From Gymnorhina tibicen (Eukaryota; Chordata; Aves; Passeriformes; Artamidae), in NCBI GenBank assembly GCA_013399875.1, contig VXAZ01006886.1, positions 3,465,272 through 3,529,271 of the forward strand: DNA of 64,000 bases, given 5' to 3'. The position numbers and the translations under genes are program-made. This document shows, in pieces, positions 13,501-28,007 of the stretch. Position 1 is the first letter of the stretch. The number at the start of each line of letters is the position of its first letter. The notes under the pieces are model-generated. The model did not search any database and was not told where the DNA came from. It saw only the letters and a list, made by a program, of their open reading frames with translations.

Positions 13501-16500
13501 CTTGTTCCTGAAGCAAGACTTCATAGAAAAAATCGTCCATGCACTAATGAATGGTCTCAGCTTAATGATTGTTGAGCTGTAGCCATTTCTAACTTGAGTC
13601 CTACACAGAACTGTTGGATCAGAAGATGAAACTTAGATTTATTTGGAGCGAAGGAAGAAAAACAATTCTGAAAATCACTCTAGGGAGTTTTGCGTTTGTT
13701 GCCTCTCCATTTCAAGAGGAAATCTTCTGAGTTCCCAAATGAAATGGTCTCTTTGTTCATGCCAGTTAGCTTGATCTGAAATATTGTTAGTGATGGTAGA
13801 AGCAGACAGATTCTGCTGGTCAGACACAGCTTTCCATTGCAAAGGTGTCTCCTCAGGTGTTCGTGCATGGATTTTAGCCAGAATGGGTTGCTCTGAACGT
13901 GGCAGACTTGGAGGTTGGCGTTGCACAAACATATGAGACGCGCTAAAGTCGTCGTTCTCCTTTCTCTGTAGCTGCTGTGATTTTGTAGTGCTATGAGGAT
14001 TTTAAATACACACTCATATCCCTGCAGTGTACAGGTTTGGTGTGTAGTACCCTGATTTGGTGGGGGGCAGGGGAGGAGATATTTTACAGCAACTGTTTTT
14101 CCACTTGGAGTCACTTTCTCAGGAAACTTCAGCTGTAGAGTTAAAAACTTGGACATGCAAATGGTTTTTAAACCAGGTTACCTGGAACAGAGAAGAAGAA
14201 TGTTTTGTAACAGCCAGTAGGGACCCACACTTCTTTTCCTTCTTTCTTTCCTTCGTTCCTTAATGTGTTTTTGTTACGATTTTGCATTGAGTGAGGGGAT
14301 TAGGGGACACCTGTCCACGGGCTTGAACAGATCATGTCATGGGTTGTTAGGCTCTCAGGGCCTGGGAGAGCTGGCTGAGGAAGGAAGTGGCAAATCACAG
14401 TGACTTTGTTTTCTCAAAATGTGTTCCTTCAGAGACTTTCAGTTTTTATGAGTTTAGCACTTTGATTGTCCCCTTTCTCATTTCCTTAGGCTCTAGCAAG
14501 CAGCCATCTGGATATGGAAAACAGAGATAATCATTTAGCCTTAGCATACTTAAAGCATGTTTAACTTCTGTTGTTCTTGTGCCATCAGTGTAAACAATTT
14601 CTAGAGATACTCTTGTGACTGTAAACTGCAAAATTCTGTCTATTTTTCAGGTTTTAGGGTATTTTCCAGGACTTGGGATGTTTTTGCTGGTGTTTGTTCA
14701 GTTTGGGTTTTTTTCTGCAGGGGGAGGATGAGTTCTTTGGTTAGTTTCTTTTAAATTTTAAACCCCATAGAATAAACCAAATACACACTGTCAGAAGTGA
14801 CCATTTAAGACATAAATTTGCCTCAGCTTACCTTTCAGAATAATGCAGAGCTCTGACAGGCTTGGAGTGGCAGATTGTGTCCTTCTGTCAGGATGCTTGA
14901 GGGGCGAGTGCTAAAGTTCTTTGCCATGCAAGCATGTAAATGTTAATAAGGCTGCTAATTACCTCCTGGATTGTGAAGGCAAATCACTTAACAGCAGCAA
15001 AGGACAGCACTGGGCCCTGTTCTCCCAGTTCACTTCTCTCAGATGGGAAAATAAGTCCTGTGGTTTTGGTCACTGAAAATGAGAGATTTTGCAGAAGTGA
15101 AGACAGAAGGGTTTCATGTGGAAACTGATTACCTTTGTTACACACATACTTTATCTGTTCCACAAAACACATCCATGTGAGTGTGGTCAGATTCCAATGG
15201 GACGGTGCCAGGCCACAGAATAAGAAGGAAAGAGGAAGAGTTTATAGGGAAATCAATCAGGGAGCGTTAGTGGGGTTGTATGTGAGGGTCAGCTGTGTGT
15301 AAGAGGGGAGGAAGTGGGAGTAATGCTTAGTCCAGAGATGCTGGAAGGAAAACAGCTGAGGGTGCTGAGCTGCCTGGAGAAGTCTTTGCTGGGGTACCCT
15401 GTTTCAGAGGTACCCTGGGCAGCAAAGACTGATCTCTGTCTCACAGATGAGCAGCACAGGCTTTGTTCACTTCTGGGGAATACTCTGGATTCATGCTTGA
15501 TTGACAAGAAGATTCTGGAATGAGAGCTTTGGGATTGGTCATAAAGAAGGATGGAAAAGCTAATGTTCATTGCAGTGATTCTACTCTCCCCTGCTTTGCT
15601 TGGGAATGTTGTGCAAATTCCAGTGTATCACAGGAGTCCAGTACAGACTACAGTGCAACACCTGAGACTCCTGAAGGTCTCGTTAACAGCAGTCCAGCAT
15701 GCACCAGTGCTTAGCAGGCCCTTCTGACAGCTGAGGTGCAGAGACACACAGCAATCTGCACTGTTTCTTTCTGTGTTTACAGGGTGAGAGGCTTCACTGA
15801 TGATGGAAAGAAGCAATTACATTTTAAACACAGAGCATTATGCACATAATTAGATTAGAACTGTTCTTACTCTCAGCCACTAACCCGTAGTACTTAGATA
15901 AAAATGTGTGTGCTGTAGGTAGTGCCACGACAGAGGACTGGACTAGGTTATAAAAGATGCTGAAGATGAGAAGCTAATGTGAGTCAGGAGGCAGGTTTTG
16001 TATGAAGGTACAGAGAGAGCCAGGAGCAAGCTGTGAGTTCTTCATGTGGCACAAAAAGAGCACAAGAAGCCCGACTGAAGGCATGAGGAACTGCTCACCC
16101 AAGGCCTGTTGGTGAAGTTTGATAGAATGATTTGTGTCCTTCTGGCCTGGACTGCTGAGGGGTTTGGATGACAGATCTTGGTGCACATTGTGCATGGCCA
16201 GGTGCGCAGCAGGAGCTGCTGGTGCTCAGGCTGGGTTTGGAGTCACTTGAGGAACTCTGCTGGCAGCTTCACTAAACCTTCTACAGTTCAGCCTCGAGGA
16301 GGAGCACAGAAATAACTTTCAGTATTTTGGTGCTCCTCTCTAAAGATGGGTTTTTCCCACTTTTTGTTTTAAAATTGTGTTTCAGGTTGTGTTCTGTGCA
16401 TAGTATAGTTATAAATCCCGCTGGTTTGGTGAATGCACTTCTCTGGATCGACTCACAGAGATCCCATGCCCAGTGCTGGTTAAGAACAACCTGATTGTTG

Positions 16501-18036
16501 GAAACAGTCCTCCTGCTGTGAGATCACACTCTGGTCTTACTTGCAGTTGATAGACTTTTTTCTTCTTACTTCATGTTGTTGATGTGATATGTCCAGGCAA
16601 TTGAAATATGGATGGCTCAGATCAGTACGTGAAAAACATTTCTGTAAATGCAAAGGGACATTTGACTTGCAAATGCTTTTTTTTTGACACTGCAGTACTC
16701 AACGTTTTCTTTCAGGTTGAGGGACTTGAATACAAATAATTAATACTGGATTTCAGAGTTTCTTGGGGGACACCTCTATTTGGTATCTACTCAATGTCTG
16801 CTTTACTCCCTTGAGCAGAATTCATGGAAGAGTAAATCCTGTCCTGCAGTCACCAGTCATGCTTGCTCCAGTGGGACAGTATTTTCCAGATGCAATATAA
16901 CAGGGACTAATTTGATACTATCATATTATCTCTTTTGTTTTGGCAAGTTTGGGATGTTTTTTATTGAAGAGTAATAAGGACTGGTGGGCAGGTGCTCTTT
17001 CTTCTGTATGCTTTTTTTATTATTATTCAGAAGGAAAGAGCAGCCCTTATTTAGTCAGAAAACTGAAACTTTCCAATTAAAATACTACAGTAATAATGTA
17101 GTAGTGCTCCAATCATTGAAACTCTTCTAATATAAACAATCCAGACATGGCTAAAGTCTATGGAAAATATCCAAGGTAAAGTTTATTTTCTAGTGCAGAG
17201 TCCAACACAGTGACTTTATACCTATTCCTCTTAGGAAAGGTCTACACCTGGCACTTATTGAAAAGATAGAAAGTCTTACCTGATCCTTCAGTCTGTCTTA
17301 GCCAATGATTCTTCTGGGAGGGAAGTAAAATTCATTTTCTTTCATTTGCAATGGGTATGCAATACAGTAATATAAACAAGAAGGAGAAATCCTATCAAAG
17401 CCTGGAGATATTGGACTGAAAATGTATTCTGCAGAATATCAGTTAAATGAGATGTCAGTAAGAGTGTTTTTAATACTGATACAATTAATCTCTTCTCCTA
17501 AAACTATAGGGTAGGGTTGTAAGTGGGGTGCCTTTCTCTGTTGGATGAAAAGGATTACCATACGATGTTTGGATTTTGGTATTTTTCAGAACATTGAATT
17601 TTGACATTATTTCAAGTTGAAATTGAAGACTTAAAAGTAGCAGTGTATTTAAAAAAAGTAGTTGGAAGTGGATTTTCTCATTGTCCTCTCCTAGTCCTGT
17701 GTCCCAGCAGTGATGAAAACAGCATTTGTAGACTCCATGGAATGAGCAGGTCAATGGAAAAAAACCCATGCATTAAATTCTCTGGACTTTGAAGCAGGAA
17801 TCCGTCAGTGTTTTAACACAGCTGATCAAATAATAAATTTTACATTTTTCAAACAGAAGGGAATTATGTGAGGAGGGCGTCACTGAGATAAAACCTGTAG
17901 TTGCTTAAATTAGAATCTTTTCGTGGAAATGCAAAAAAAATCTCTGCGTAGTTCTCCAGCCTTCCTCCTACCTCGATGCCTTGTTCAGTGGAATCGCTCT
18001 CTGTGTGAATTAATTTAGATATAAGTTGAACCATAC

Positions 18037-18051
18037 ATATATATATATATA
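18037..18051. repeat. (AT)n microsatellite
   Basis: A short run of alternating A and T, about 15 bases, sits directly after a CATAC sequence in intronic DNA. Confidence 0.8.
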
Positions 18052-21000
18052 CACCTGGCAGTTTGATGCAGGTTTTACTGTGCTAGTGGGATGATCTTGC
18101 TGTAAATTGTCATGAAGGTAAATTAGGACTTCAGGTTGGTTTTATTTGTGTTACTTTGTATCAAAAGGGTGGAGGAGCAATCTGTTTCTGCTACTCTCCA
18201 AGCCTAAGTGCCGAAAGACCCCAAAAAATCTCCTTTTTGCTGGTTTGTATTCCTTGTTTAGGCTTGGGGTAGATGCTGGCAAAGTATCTTTGGTCTAGTG
18301 TAATGTGTGTATGATTTAACACATCCAGCTGCAGCCAAATTCTTAGAGAAATTGCTGTGGCAAGGCGGGGTAGACTCCAGAGTTAGAGCTGGACTCAGGG
18401 AGAGGCATTTTTCTTGTTTTGAACTGGTTTTCACTGGAAACGTGTTGATTCACTGAAATGGGGAAAAAAAAAGTAATCTGAATTCTGGCTTGGAAGGCTG
18501 AAGAGCCTCCCAGATTGCCAAGAAACCTGTTCTGCTGCGGGGAGATTGTCACTCTGTGCTGCTGGGCCTGCTCTGGGTGTAAGGGACAAAACATTCACCA
18601 CACGACTGAAGGATGCTCGGTGTGGAGCTCTGTACTTGGGGTATCAGCTGCACTGGGGTTGGCTGGGCTATAAACCTCAGCTTTCAAAAGTGAGGATGTA
18701 GAGTGGACTGACGCTGTTCTCCTGTGTGAAAGGTTTTGTGTTTTCCCAGCACAGAACAGGTAAACTTCTGAAATGCTGATATTTTTGGCAGAATAAACCC
18801 CATGCTGCCGCCTCTTTCTAGCCCAAACTGACGTCCCGGTAACACAGGGTTATCTCAGCATGTTTGCTGACTCCAGTAGGATTCAGAGCCATGGCTTGTG
18901 GTTGAAAGCAGATTTCCCTAGATCAGATGAGTACACAAAGACAGTTTGACAAATGTTAAGTATCATTTTAAAGTAGTTTAATTTACACATTGTTTATCCC
19001 CCAGCCTCTCCATTCTGTTGATACAAACCCATCTCGCTGGCGCAGTCCCTGCCTGGTGTGTACTTTCACTGACCTCCCCAGTAATGCTTTTTAGAACAGA
19101 TGAGCTCTTCCGTGCTGAGAGTTGGTGGCTTACACACAGCCACAGAAAGAACCCAGTGGATTGATGGGAATAAAGAAAATACGAGCTTTGATGGAAGTTT
19201 TGCCTTGCTCAGCCTGATGAGTCGAGCCTGAGCCTCCCCTGTTCTGTCCAGGCAGTCTCTTGCCAGCTCAGTTGAGCAGTGAGGGTGAACTGTGATTACA
19301 TTTTCAAAGTATTTTCTCACCCACGGTGCTACCAGAGACCTTGACCAAATAAGAGCTATTAATAACCCAGCAGCTTTTTACATTGATCAGTTAATGAACA
19401 GAAATGTCACCCAACTTGTCGAAGTGACTGCTGCAAATGTTTCACAACTAAGTAACTGTCTGGCTCACCTCTGTGTTATTCAGAATAAAAAAATACAAAT
19501 ATCTGAAGTTATGCCCAGCATTTAAAAGTATTACCAACACCATTTTTTCCATGTACTAGATTTAAATTAATTTCTTAGAATGCTTAAGTAGGGAATGTTA
19601 CATCTTTCTCAGTTCTCTGCTGCATTTACTTTCTTCTTGACCTGGATTTGTGTTTCTTTGTGTCTTTGCTTTACTTGGTGTAGCAATAATTCTGTTTGTA
19701 GAGGTGTTCCTGGCAGCACTACTCACTTGAGCTTTGATTTGATTAGAGAAAGGGGAACATGGGGTCTGCAAACATCTCGGTGTCTTTATTGGCAGCACTT
19801 ATTGTAGAAACATTTGAAATGCTCTTGAAAGCCGTGCTGGTGCTGGAAAAGCAAATTTGAGCAGGATGAAAACTTTTCAAAGCTGGCTTTGAAAACCAAC
19901 AAAACCCCCAACTATCTTATTTTCTAGGCCAAAAAGCACTGCATGAGCTTTCCTGCATATGAAAGAATTCTCAAGACTGTTCGTAAATTTACTTCATTCT
20001 TTGAGCAGAACGTTGTCAAGTAATTATCTATAGAAGAGTTTATTGCTTTGTAAACTCTTCTGACATGAATGTTATCCTTTAATTAGAATAAATACAATTA
20101 AACATTGAAGTGCATGTTTGATAAATGTGAAAAATCAGAAGTCTTTTTTTAATGAAAATTGCTTCAATATTGCAGATAGTTTAGGAGGCTCTGACGAACT
20201 TCAATACCTGAAGAGACAGAGTTGTTGATAAAGGCCCGTCTCAGACTTGCCTTTGATTTCTTACTTACTGCAATAATGCAATTTCAAAGCATATTTTAAA
20301 CAAAAAATGAATACTTGAAAGTGAATTGTTAAAATCCATGACTGAACAGGGGAGTTAACTTTGCCTTTCAGGTCATGGATTCACCCTTGGATGAATTAGT
20401 TTTACAGTGAATAATATAATGTGTCAGTGGTCTGGATTGTGACCTCATAATTTTCCCAGGGTCATTGTCCAGATAGTAATTAAGTTATTTATAAACACAT
20501 TTATTTACCGAAAATGTTTATCTATAAATATTCAGTTATTATTTCTGTTCGTACCCAGGACTTGGCAGTTTACTTCCACTGAAGAATTTGGGGCATGATT
20601 TGAACAATATGTTTGTGGAAACTTAATGTAAAAAAGGCAAATCATTGCTTCTGTTTTTAATAAATACACTATTTCCACATACAGAAATTTAAAGCAAGTT
20701 ATGTATTCCTTGCCCAACCGTGGGAGTCCTTTCGAATTCCTTGTACTAAACTCCTTGGGACAAACACTGTAAGTTAACATGAAAAATACAAGTCCATGTT
20801 CACTGTCAACCTCTAACCTTTGCAGGCTCTTTGTCTAAAATCAGAATTTCACCTGGTTTACTTCAGGAACATAGAGGCAGACTTGCGTTTTGAGACTCGG
20901 CATTAGCAGGCTTATTCTAAGGAAATGCATTTAAAATGTTATCCCTGAAGTACTGAGGAAATTCAGTGTACTGGGATTTCGAGTGCACGTCAGGAGATTG

Positions 21001-23144
21001 AATTTCACTAAGGAAAACCAGCAGACCTTGCAGTATCGTAAATATCTGTGGTTGATTCGTGACAGTGGAGTCTTCATTAGCTAATTGGAAAATGCTTTAG
21101 CTAAAGCAAGACAAAAGGTGATACACTGCTGCAAAAACACCTGGGGCCAAACCAAAAACAACTGCAGTTTCATTTTCTGTTTTTGCAGAGGCAGGACAGT
21201 CAGGCACAGTTAGTGGGATGTAGCACACTGCCATGGTTACTGCAGCATTTTTCATATCTCCTCAACCTCTTACCAATGTGCAGGAGAAAGCATGCCACCA
21301 AAACCTCTAACAGACTCAAAAGTAAAAAAAAAAGTAACAACTGGAATCTACTGGTGCTCCAATCACAGCTTCTCTTTAGCTGTATTTGCAGTACCTGGAA
21401 TATAGAACTGGCATCCTTTAAGCTGTTTTAATTTTAATGGAACTGTGCCACTTTAAACCAGAGACAGATTTGATCCATGATAACTGATTGCTTCTAGTAG
21501 CCACGTCCCTTGGGGATAGACTGCTCCCTGGGAAGGCTTGGGTGGCTGCACTGCCTGGGAACAGGCTAAACCCAGGAGAATGGACACTTCTGTGTCGTGT
21601 TACCACGGCAGAGACAGTTTTACAGCAGTTCAGTTACGTACAGCAGATACTCAAGCACATCTGTTTCCCGGGCATGGCTGTCTCCCCGTGGGTATACTCT
21701 GACACCTTGTCTGGTTTTATTGAAGGTAGAGGCTGGGGGAGTTTATTCGCAGCTGGACTGGAAGGAGAAAGGATTGAGGTCTTTGCTGTGTGGTGTCAGA
21801 CAGCTCACCCAAGGTGTTTGAGTGGGTGTTACAAACCTTGCTATTTAGGGAGAACTTAACTACAGGGCAAAGACAGTAAAAGGAAAGTTGTAATTCAGAG
21901 GTTCCTATGGCAAACTGAGAGTGAAGATCATGGACAGCAGCAAATCCTTTGCTGTGCTGAAGTGTAACTCTGCCTAGCAGCCTGTCAGAACATTTCCATG
22001 GTTTGGGTGTGAGGACTCAGCTCCAGCAATCCCTCCAAGAGTTTGTTAGGCTGCGTTGCACCTCTGTAGTGTTCTTGGGAACATGGCTCAAACGTGCAAA
22101 AAAGAGCTGGACCTGGCCCCACGTCTGCGAAAAGACGGGGCACGTGTCAGAGTCATCTTGCTCCGAAAGCCCCGAGTTCAGAACTGGCAGCCAGGAGTCA
22201 GGGAACCTGAGGCAGGGTTTGATAACCTGAAGTAACGGTGCCGTGAAATGGCAGTGATGTCCTGTCACTGTTTTGGGGTTAAGATGTTGAATTCTGTTCT
22301 TACTGCAAAGCGAATGAGATCTGCTGGGACTCTGCAAAGGTGTGAACTGTGTAACTGCTGTCTTTGCTGTCATACAGGCAGAGTTGGAGAAAACCAGGTG
22401 GTTTTGAGGGGACAGAATGCCCTTATGCTTAGGGATGTTTGCTTCCTAGTGTGGTAATTCCAGAAGCACAGCCCTCCTGAAAGGTTGAGTTGCAACAGTC
22501 CATGCTGCAGGAACAGCAAAGTGCTCTCTTACCTGGAGGAATGAATTCTTCTGTCCATGAAAGTCTTTGCGAAGACTGATCTTTCTAGGCCTAATATGCA
22601 AGTTCTGTTTCGGTTTTGTGACTCCTGACAATCTCTGATTGCTTTGGAGAAGGGAATTACCTCCCATCCTGCCCTAAATATCTGTCAGGAGCAGGCCAGG
22701 GTGCATTGCAAGTGAAAACTCTGCATTCCTGTGAGAAACTACCATATTTCTGTTGGTCCCAGCCCCAGCTCCTCCAGAAGCCCTCCAGCTGAGCATTCAG
22801 CTGTGAGCATTGCTGAGAGGAAGGGCCCATGGGAACAGTGTCTGTGCCTGATGAGTTCAAAATGCATCATCTGTGCTGGGGGGCGTCCCAGGTGTCCCTG
22901 CCTGGCACCCACTGGTGCTGCCTCATCAGCACTAGCACTGGAGTTGGGGATATAAAAAAGCAGAGATCTCTGATGGAAGTAAATGTTTAAAACTTCCTGC
23001 TGTACTAATTTCAGCTACGTGGAACTAATGTAGCTTTTGCTGATCAAAACCACAGGAAAAATGCTTTCTGGCTGATTGTGTAGGGCTAGTCTGTCTCATA
23101 TTTTTCTTCCTGAAGATAAAAAAACTACTCAAGCAATTTTTAAA

Positions 23145-23160
23145 TTTTTTTTTTTTTTTT
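23145..23160. repeat. Poly-T tract (16)
   Basis: An uninterrupted run of 16 T within AT-rich intronic DNA. I see no transposon body attached to it. Confidence 0.8.
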
Positions 23161-23897
23161 ACATTCAATAAGTAGACTCTTACAGTTGAGAATTCAGGTT
23201 TAATTACAAACTGTACTGGGCTCTTAGCTATGTTTTAATCCCTTCCATTTTAATTCTTGGAAATCCATTTAATAACGTATTCTCTTGGGTTTCTTTGTTA
23301 TTCTTTTATTAGCAAGGAGTTCTGTCTAGAAAGCCTTTTCAGTAGATTTCAAAATACAATAGTATGCTCTAAAATTCCAGATGAAGTGCTACAGACTAAA
23401 TGTCTTCTACAAAACCCTCTGCTGATTCCTTGTCTGTTGCCTTGGCTTAGCTCTATGTTATTTACTGGGTAATGCAGCAAAAAGTTGAGTATCATCTAAC
23501 GTTCAGTACTTTTAATTTTAAAGCGTATTTGGGTAACTGCCCCTGGGAGTTTTCATCAGAATGTAGGGTGAGATAGACTGGGCTGGATGGAGAACTTCTG
23601 TGGGTTTTTTCCATGGCTCTGACTCAAAGTTTAGAGCAAATGATGCTAAGCTTCTGTCAGCCCCCAGTGGATCGTGTTGCTTGGTGTGGAGGCCACATCA
23701 CAAGTGATGTCCATCAGCTCCCTGCACGTGGGCCCAGAATGTGTCAGCTGTCGTGTGATGAATTGCACAGGTCATGAAAAGAAATCTAAAACGAAACCAT
23801 AAAGACACGAAGAAGGTAGTAGCATTATTGCAAACCAAAGTGAGAATGGATATGTTTGTACCTGAATTTTCTTCCTCTGCAATCAGATCCTCCTTCG

Positions 23898-23916
23898 CTG
23901 CCACCAGAGGGCTTGG
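23898..23916 (+). promoter_or_regulatory. CTCF-like motif
   Basis: The sequence CTGCCACCAGAGGGCTTGG contains the CCACCAGAGGGC core of the CTCF consensus. The core is nearly perfect but the downstream GCGCTA part of the consensus is not matched. It lies at the edge of a GC-richer patch. Binding is inference from the motif alone. Confidence 0.35.
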
Positions 23917-24866
23917 GTTATGAAATGTTTATTCCCGGTTCTTTGCTTGATACACAGAACACTTGGAAAACTTTCCCAGACCCTCCCTAAGTGGCCTCCC
24001 TTGCAGCATTCCCTGTCAGCATCCAGTCTGTTCCCCCGGGGCGGTTGTTGGCTGTGGTGCCACTTACGTGGGTCAGCCCAAGCAGGACCGACAGGGAGAA
24101 AACTGCAGTTGCCCAAGTGCTGAAAAGCTCTGGGAGCTGCTGCTTGAGCTGCCCGTGGTGCAGCCGGGGACAGTTGTCTTTCACAAGGCCCGGAGTGCAC
24201 GGGCAGGCAAGTGTGGCTGGAGACGTGTGGGTTTCTCCACCGCCTTTGCACTGTGAAGGGTATTCTGCAGCTGCAAGGTACGGGTGGCAAATAATGGTAG
24301 GTGAGCACTGGAGCTCTCTCCACACCTTTGGAGCGGAGGTGTTGCTGGGTGTTACACCAATGGGAGCAGTGAGTTAAATGTTTCACAGCCTTTCATAACT
24401 TGTGCTGCAATTAGCACTGAGCACAGCTGATGCTGATGCACAAAAACGTTAAATGTGAACTGAATTAGGTTGAATAGATAGAAAAACTAAGAAAAATAGA
24501 AACTGATGTAATGCGCATTTTTCTACATATATATTAAATACATCTGAATCAGGCAAGTTCTTTGGAAAATTAACTATCTTGAGAATTCCAAGTGCACTGA
24601 TTTAGTCAATTTTATGGAATGACCACACACTGAGATTTGGCAAAGGACCTAAACCATCTTATTGCCTACAAAGAAGTGCTGATTGCAAGCAGACTTGGAA
24701 CATAATGAAGTTCCTTTCTAATAGGAAGGGGGTTTTTGAGTTGCATCTTCACAGGCTGATGAGAATTATTTAGAGTTAATAGAAGTTCTCTATATAAGGG
24801 TCTGTGTTAGGTAATAGAACTTGATTCAGCTTAAAAATAAAACTATATCCAGTTTGTATGACAACT

Positions 24867-24880
24867 TGTGTGTGTGTGTG
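24867..24880. repeat. (TG)7 microsatellite
   Basis: Seven TG dinucleotide repeats in intronic sequence. Confidence 0.8.
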
Positions 24881-25291
24881 GTTTCTAAGTATTTGCAGAA
24901 AATTCTGTGTGTAAATCAGTGCTTTTCAATTAATCAAGATGCTCACATTGTATTAATAATACTTTTCTCAGCTCTTCTGTGTGGCAGAGTTAATAGCTAT
25001 TAAGTCTAAGCTGTTCCCAAAATAGCAGAGTGTGTATCAGTAGTGCTGGATGTTGTTAGCTGTCCATTCATACAGCATGAAGCATCTCCAGCAGTTCAGG
25101 TAACTGGGTATAAGAAGAGTGGGAGCAGGAAAAGGCTTTATTTAAATAATTTAGGCGAACCTTTTAGATTATTAAAGTGGTTTTTTAAGTGATCACATAC
25201 TAAACATATTTTAATTTACCAACAGAATGCCATGGAAAAATGAGATAGACATGGTTATTGGACACCTTCTCATTAGAAATCTTCAGTTTGT

Positions 25292-25310
25292 AAAAAAAAA
25301 AAAAAAAAAA
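25292..25310. repeat. Poly-A tract (19)
   Basis: An uninterrupted run of 19 A on the + strand. The upstream sequence does not look like a processed transcript or a SINE that I recognise, so I list it only as a homopolymer. Confidence 0.8.
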
Positions 25311-28007
25311 GCATTAGAACTTCCTTCCATCACCTTTTTTGCAATAAGATCTGTTAAGTATCAGTGACATTTCAACCCAAGCTTGATCTGGTGTAACTGA
25401 CATAGATTTTGGTGAAGGTTGTCTGTAGTTCCAGTGTTCTGAACTAGAGCTTTTTGGGAGCCACTGTCCACCGTAGTTTCTGTCACTTTAGCTGCTGCAG
25501 CATTTACATCAGTGGAACTGCACCATCTCATAGCAGCAGAAAATGGAATTGTTTTTTAGTACATGATAGCTGCTATGTAGTAGCTGCTTGTTCTGGTAGA
25601 TGTTGTTTTAGTTTCCTGTCTACCAAGTATGCAAAAATTTGTACTTCACTACAAACTAATGCCAAAGGCTGCTTCATTTTATTAATGAAGACATGAAGAG
25701 GTTCAGAAATCAAACTAAGACTCTAAATTTTTATTTTAGCTTATTTTCCAGTATCTAATTGAAAAAAATTGAATAATCAAAGACTTTTCATTACAATTCA
25801 TTCTTCATAAACCTTTGAGTCAGAGTTCTAAATCTTTGTAGAATTCTGGTTTGACTTTGTCTCGTCCCATAATGGCAGTTTCTGAATTTCCTGCCTCTGT
25901 TCATGAACAGAGAAACTCAGAAAAAAGCAACATGGGTGCTTTGTAGATCAAATTATACCTCTGAAATGATAGCTGAAAAGAATAATAAGATGTGTCTTCG
26001 CTTTCTCAGCCCTCCTAGCTTGCACACAGGACAGAACAAAGTTGCTAGGAAAGTTTTGAGTCTGTTGTAGTTCACTGAACAATTCACCAGTGTGCTTGTG
26101 AATGCCTGTTGTCTGACAGTTCTTGTCTGCAGCTCTGCTTGCTCCTGTTGTGAGCTTTGGGGAAGGTTAAATTTATTCTAAACAGCAGCAACTTTGTGTT
26201 TCCTGCAGTTTATGGGAATGGTGTTGAATTGCTCAGAACCTTTTCCAACTCCGGGGCCAGGATTGTGCAGGTTGGTAGTAGAGCTCCAGATGGAATCCTT
26301 TCTGCAGCTGAAGCATTTGGGTTTTAAACAACAGGTGAAGCCAGAGATTGTGTTCTCATTTGGGCTAGAATGATCACCTTTTGGGTGAAAGGACATGTCT
26401 GACAGTGCCAGTATTTACTGGGCTCATTTCTGAGGCTCTGGTCTTAAAAGGCTGTATCCTCAACAGTTTTTACTGTTGTTCTTTTAATCAGCATTGGGTT
26501 TTAGAGCCACTCCAGTCTGCTTTTTCTTGCTGCTGCATTTGTTTTGTGAAATACGATTAAAATGCTGTGTGATCTCTCTCTAGAGATAACTTGGTGCATA
26601 AAACCAAAAGAAAACAAACAAAAAGCCCCTAAGCTCTCTTGATGGATCAAAAATGTCATTACTGCTGGTTTCCTCTTTTTAAAAATGATATTATTTTGTC
26701 TCATGGGACAAACTGGAAGTGTCAGGGCTTGCCCATTAGGTAAATTTGGTAAAAACCTATCTTAATAATAGAATTCAAACACCATTCATGATCATCTGTA
26801 GTAAAAAATTGCCCGAGTTTAATTTGTTAGCTGTTGTCAACACGTGTGCACGAGCATGTGTGAATGCACAGGCTGATCCTGGGGCTGCTGAATGCAGTAG
26901 TTACAGAAGTGCTGTAATTAGTGGGGGGGCACTGCTGACCCAGCCAGGGACATGGGTATGGTCAGTGGGAAGCAAATGAACTGGGAACAAGGCAGGGAGG
27001 GCCATGAACGCTCCCCATGTTCCATGGAGGTGGAGATAACGGAGCAGAAACGTGGCAGAGCAGCAGGCAGGGCTCAGGGAAGTGGGAGTTGTAGCGCTGG
27101 GAGGAAGGCACTGTACATTAGACTCCAGTCGTCTGTAATGAAGCTTGGGGATGTGTGCATAAAGTTGGTGATGCTCCTCTGTGCGAGAGAAAATAGTACA
27201 GAGAGGCATTAATGGAACCAGGGCAAAACCCAGTGGCTGAGCAAGTCAGCAGGTCGGCTGTGGCTGAATTCAGGCTGAGGACAGAGGGAAAGAGAGCCTG
27301 GCTCACGAGAGGCAGCAGGGAGAGCATGGCTTGGGCAGCTGAACAGAGTGAGGGCACTGAGGGGCTGTGATTGCTCTCTCTAAATGCCTCACTGTAGGGG
27401 GAGAAGAGTTATTTAAGTGGAAGAGATTGTTGGCAAAGGCATGTAAGCGGGTATAAACTGCAGATGGTAAATTTAGTCTGGGAATTAGATGTCAGCCCGT
27501 TGGAGAACCGAACTGCTGGAACAGTTTATTAAGAGGAGTAGGGAGGGTCAACTAACCCATATTGTTTTAATATGAACCATTTTAAGCATGACTAAAGCCT
27601 AGACCTTGGGGCTCAGGAGTGCAGTTTTGATCCTGTGTCCTAGAAGGAGTGCTGTCATCTGAAATAGCCTCCATTATAAGGCTGGATGTAGGAGAGCAGA
27701 GATTTCTGAGTTACTCTGGTGGGACACAGAAGTCCTGGTCTCACCCACTCTCCTGGCTTCATGTGCAGATCCTGGAAAGGAAGGAGGAATGTGAGGCAAA
27801 ACCCACCAGGATGCCACTTGCCATTGCTGTAGAATCTTGTAGGAAGTCTAATAACCAAGAAATTTTCACTGGAAGACTTTTATCCCCAGCTCTACTGTGC
27901 TCAGGTTTATTCTCTGTTTATTATTACTTCAGCAGCTCCATGTGGTTAATTGGCCTTCATGGTCTTTTATTTTTCCCTTGCTCAAAGGACAATAAAACTT
28001 AACATTT

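Noticed and set aside
13680..14156. Minus-strand open frame of 158 codons
   Set aside because: No homologue recognised and no convincing splice or promoter context. A second minus-strand frame covers the same bases.
22003..22373. Overlapping open frames on both strands (118 and 75 codons)
   Set aside because: No recognisable product, and the frames shadow each other. I treat this as GC-richer intron.
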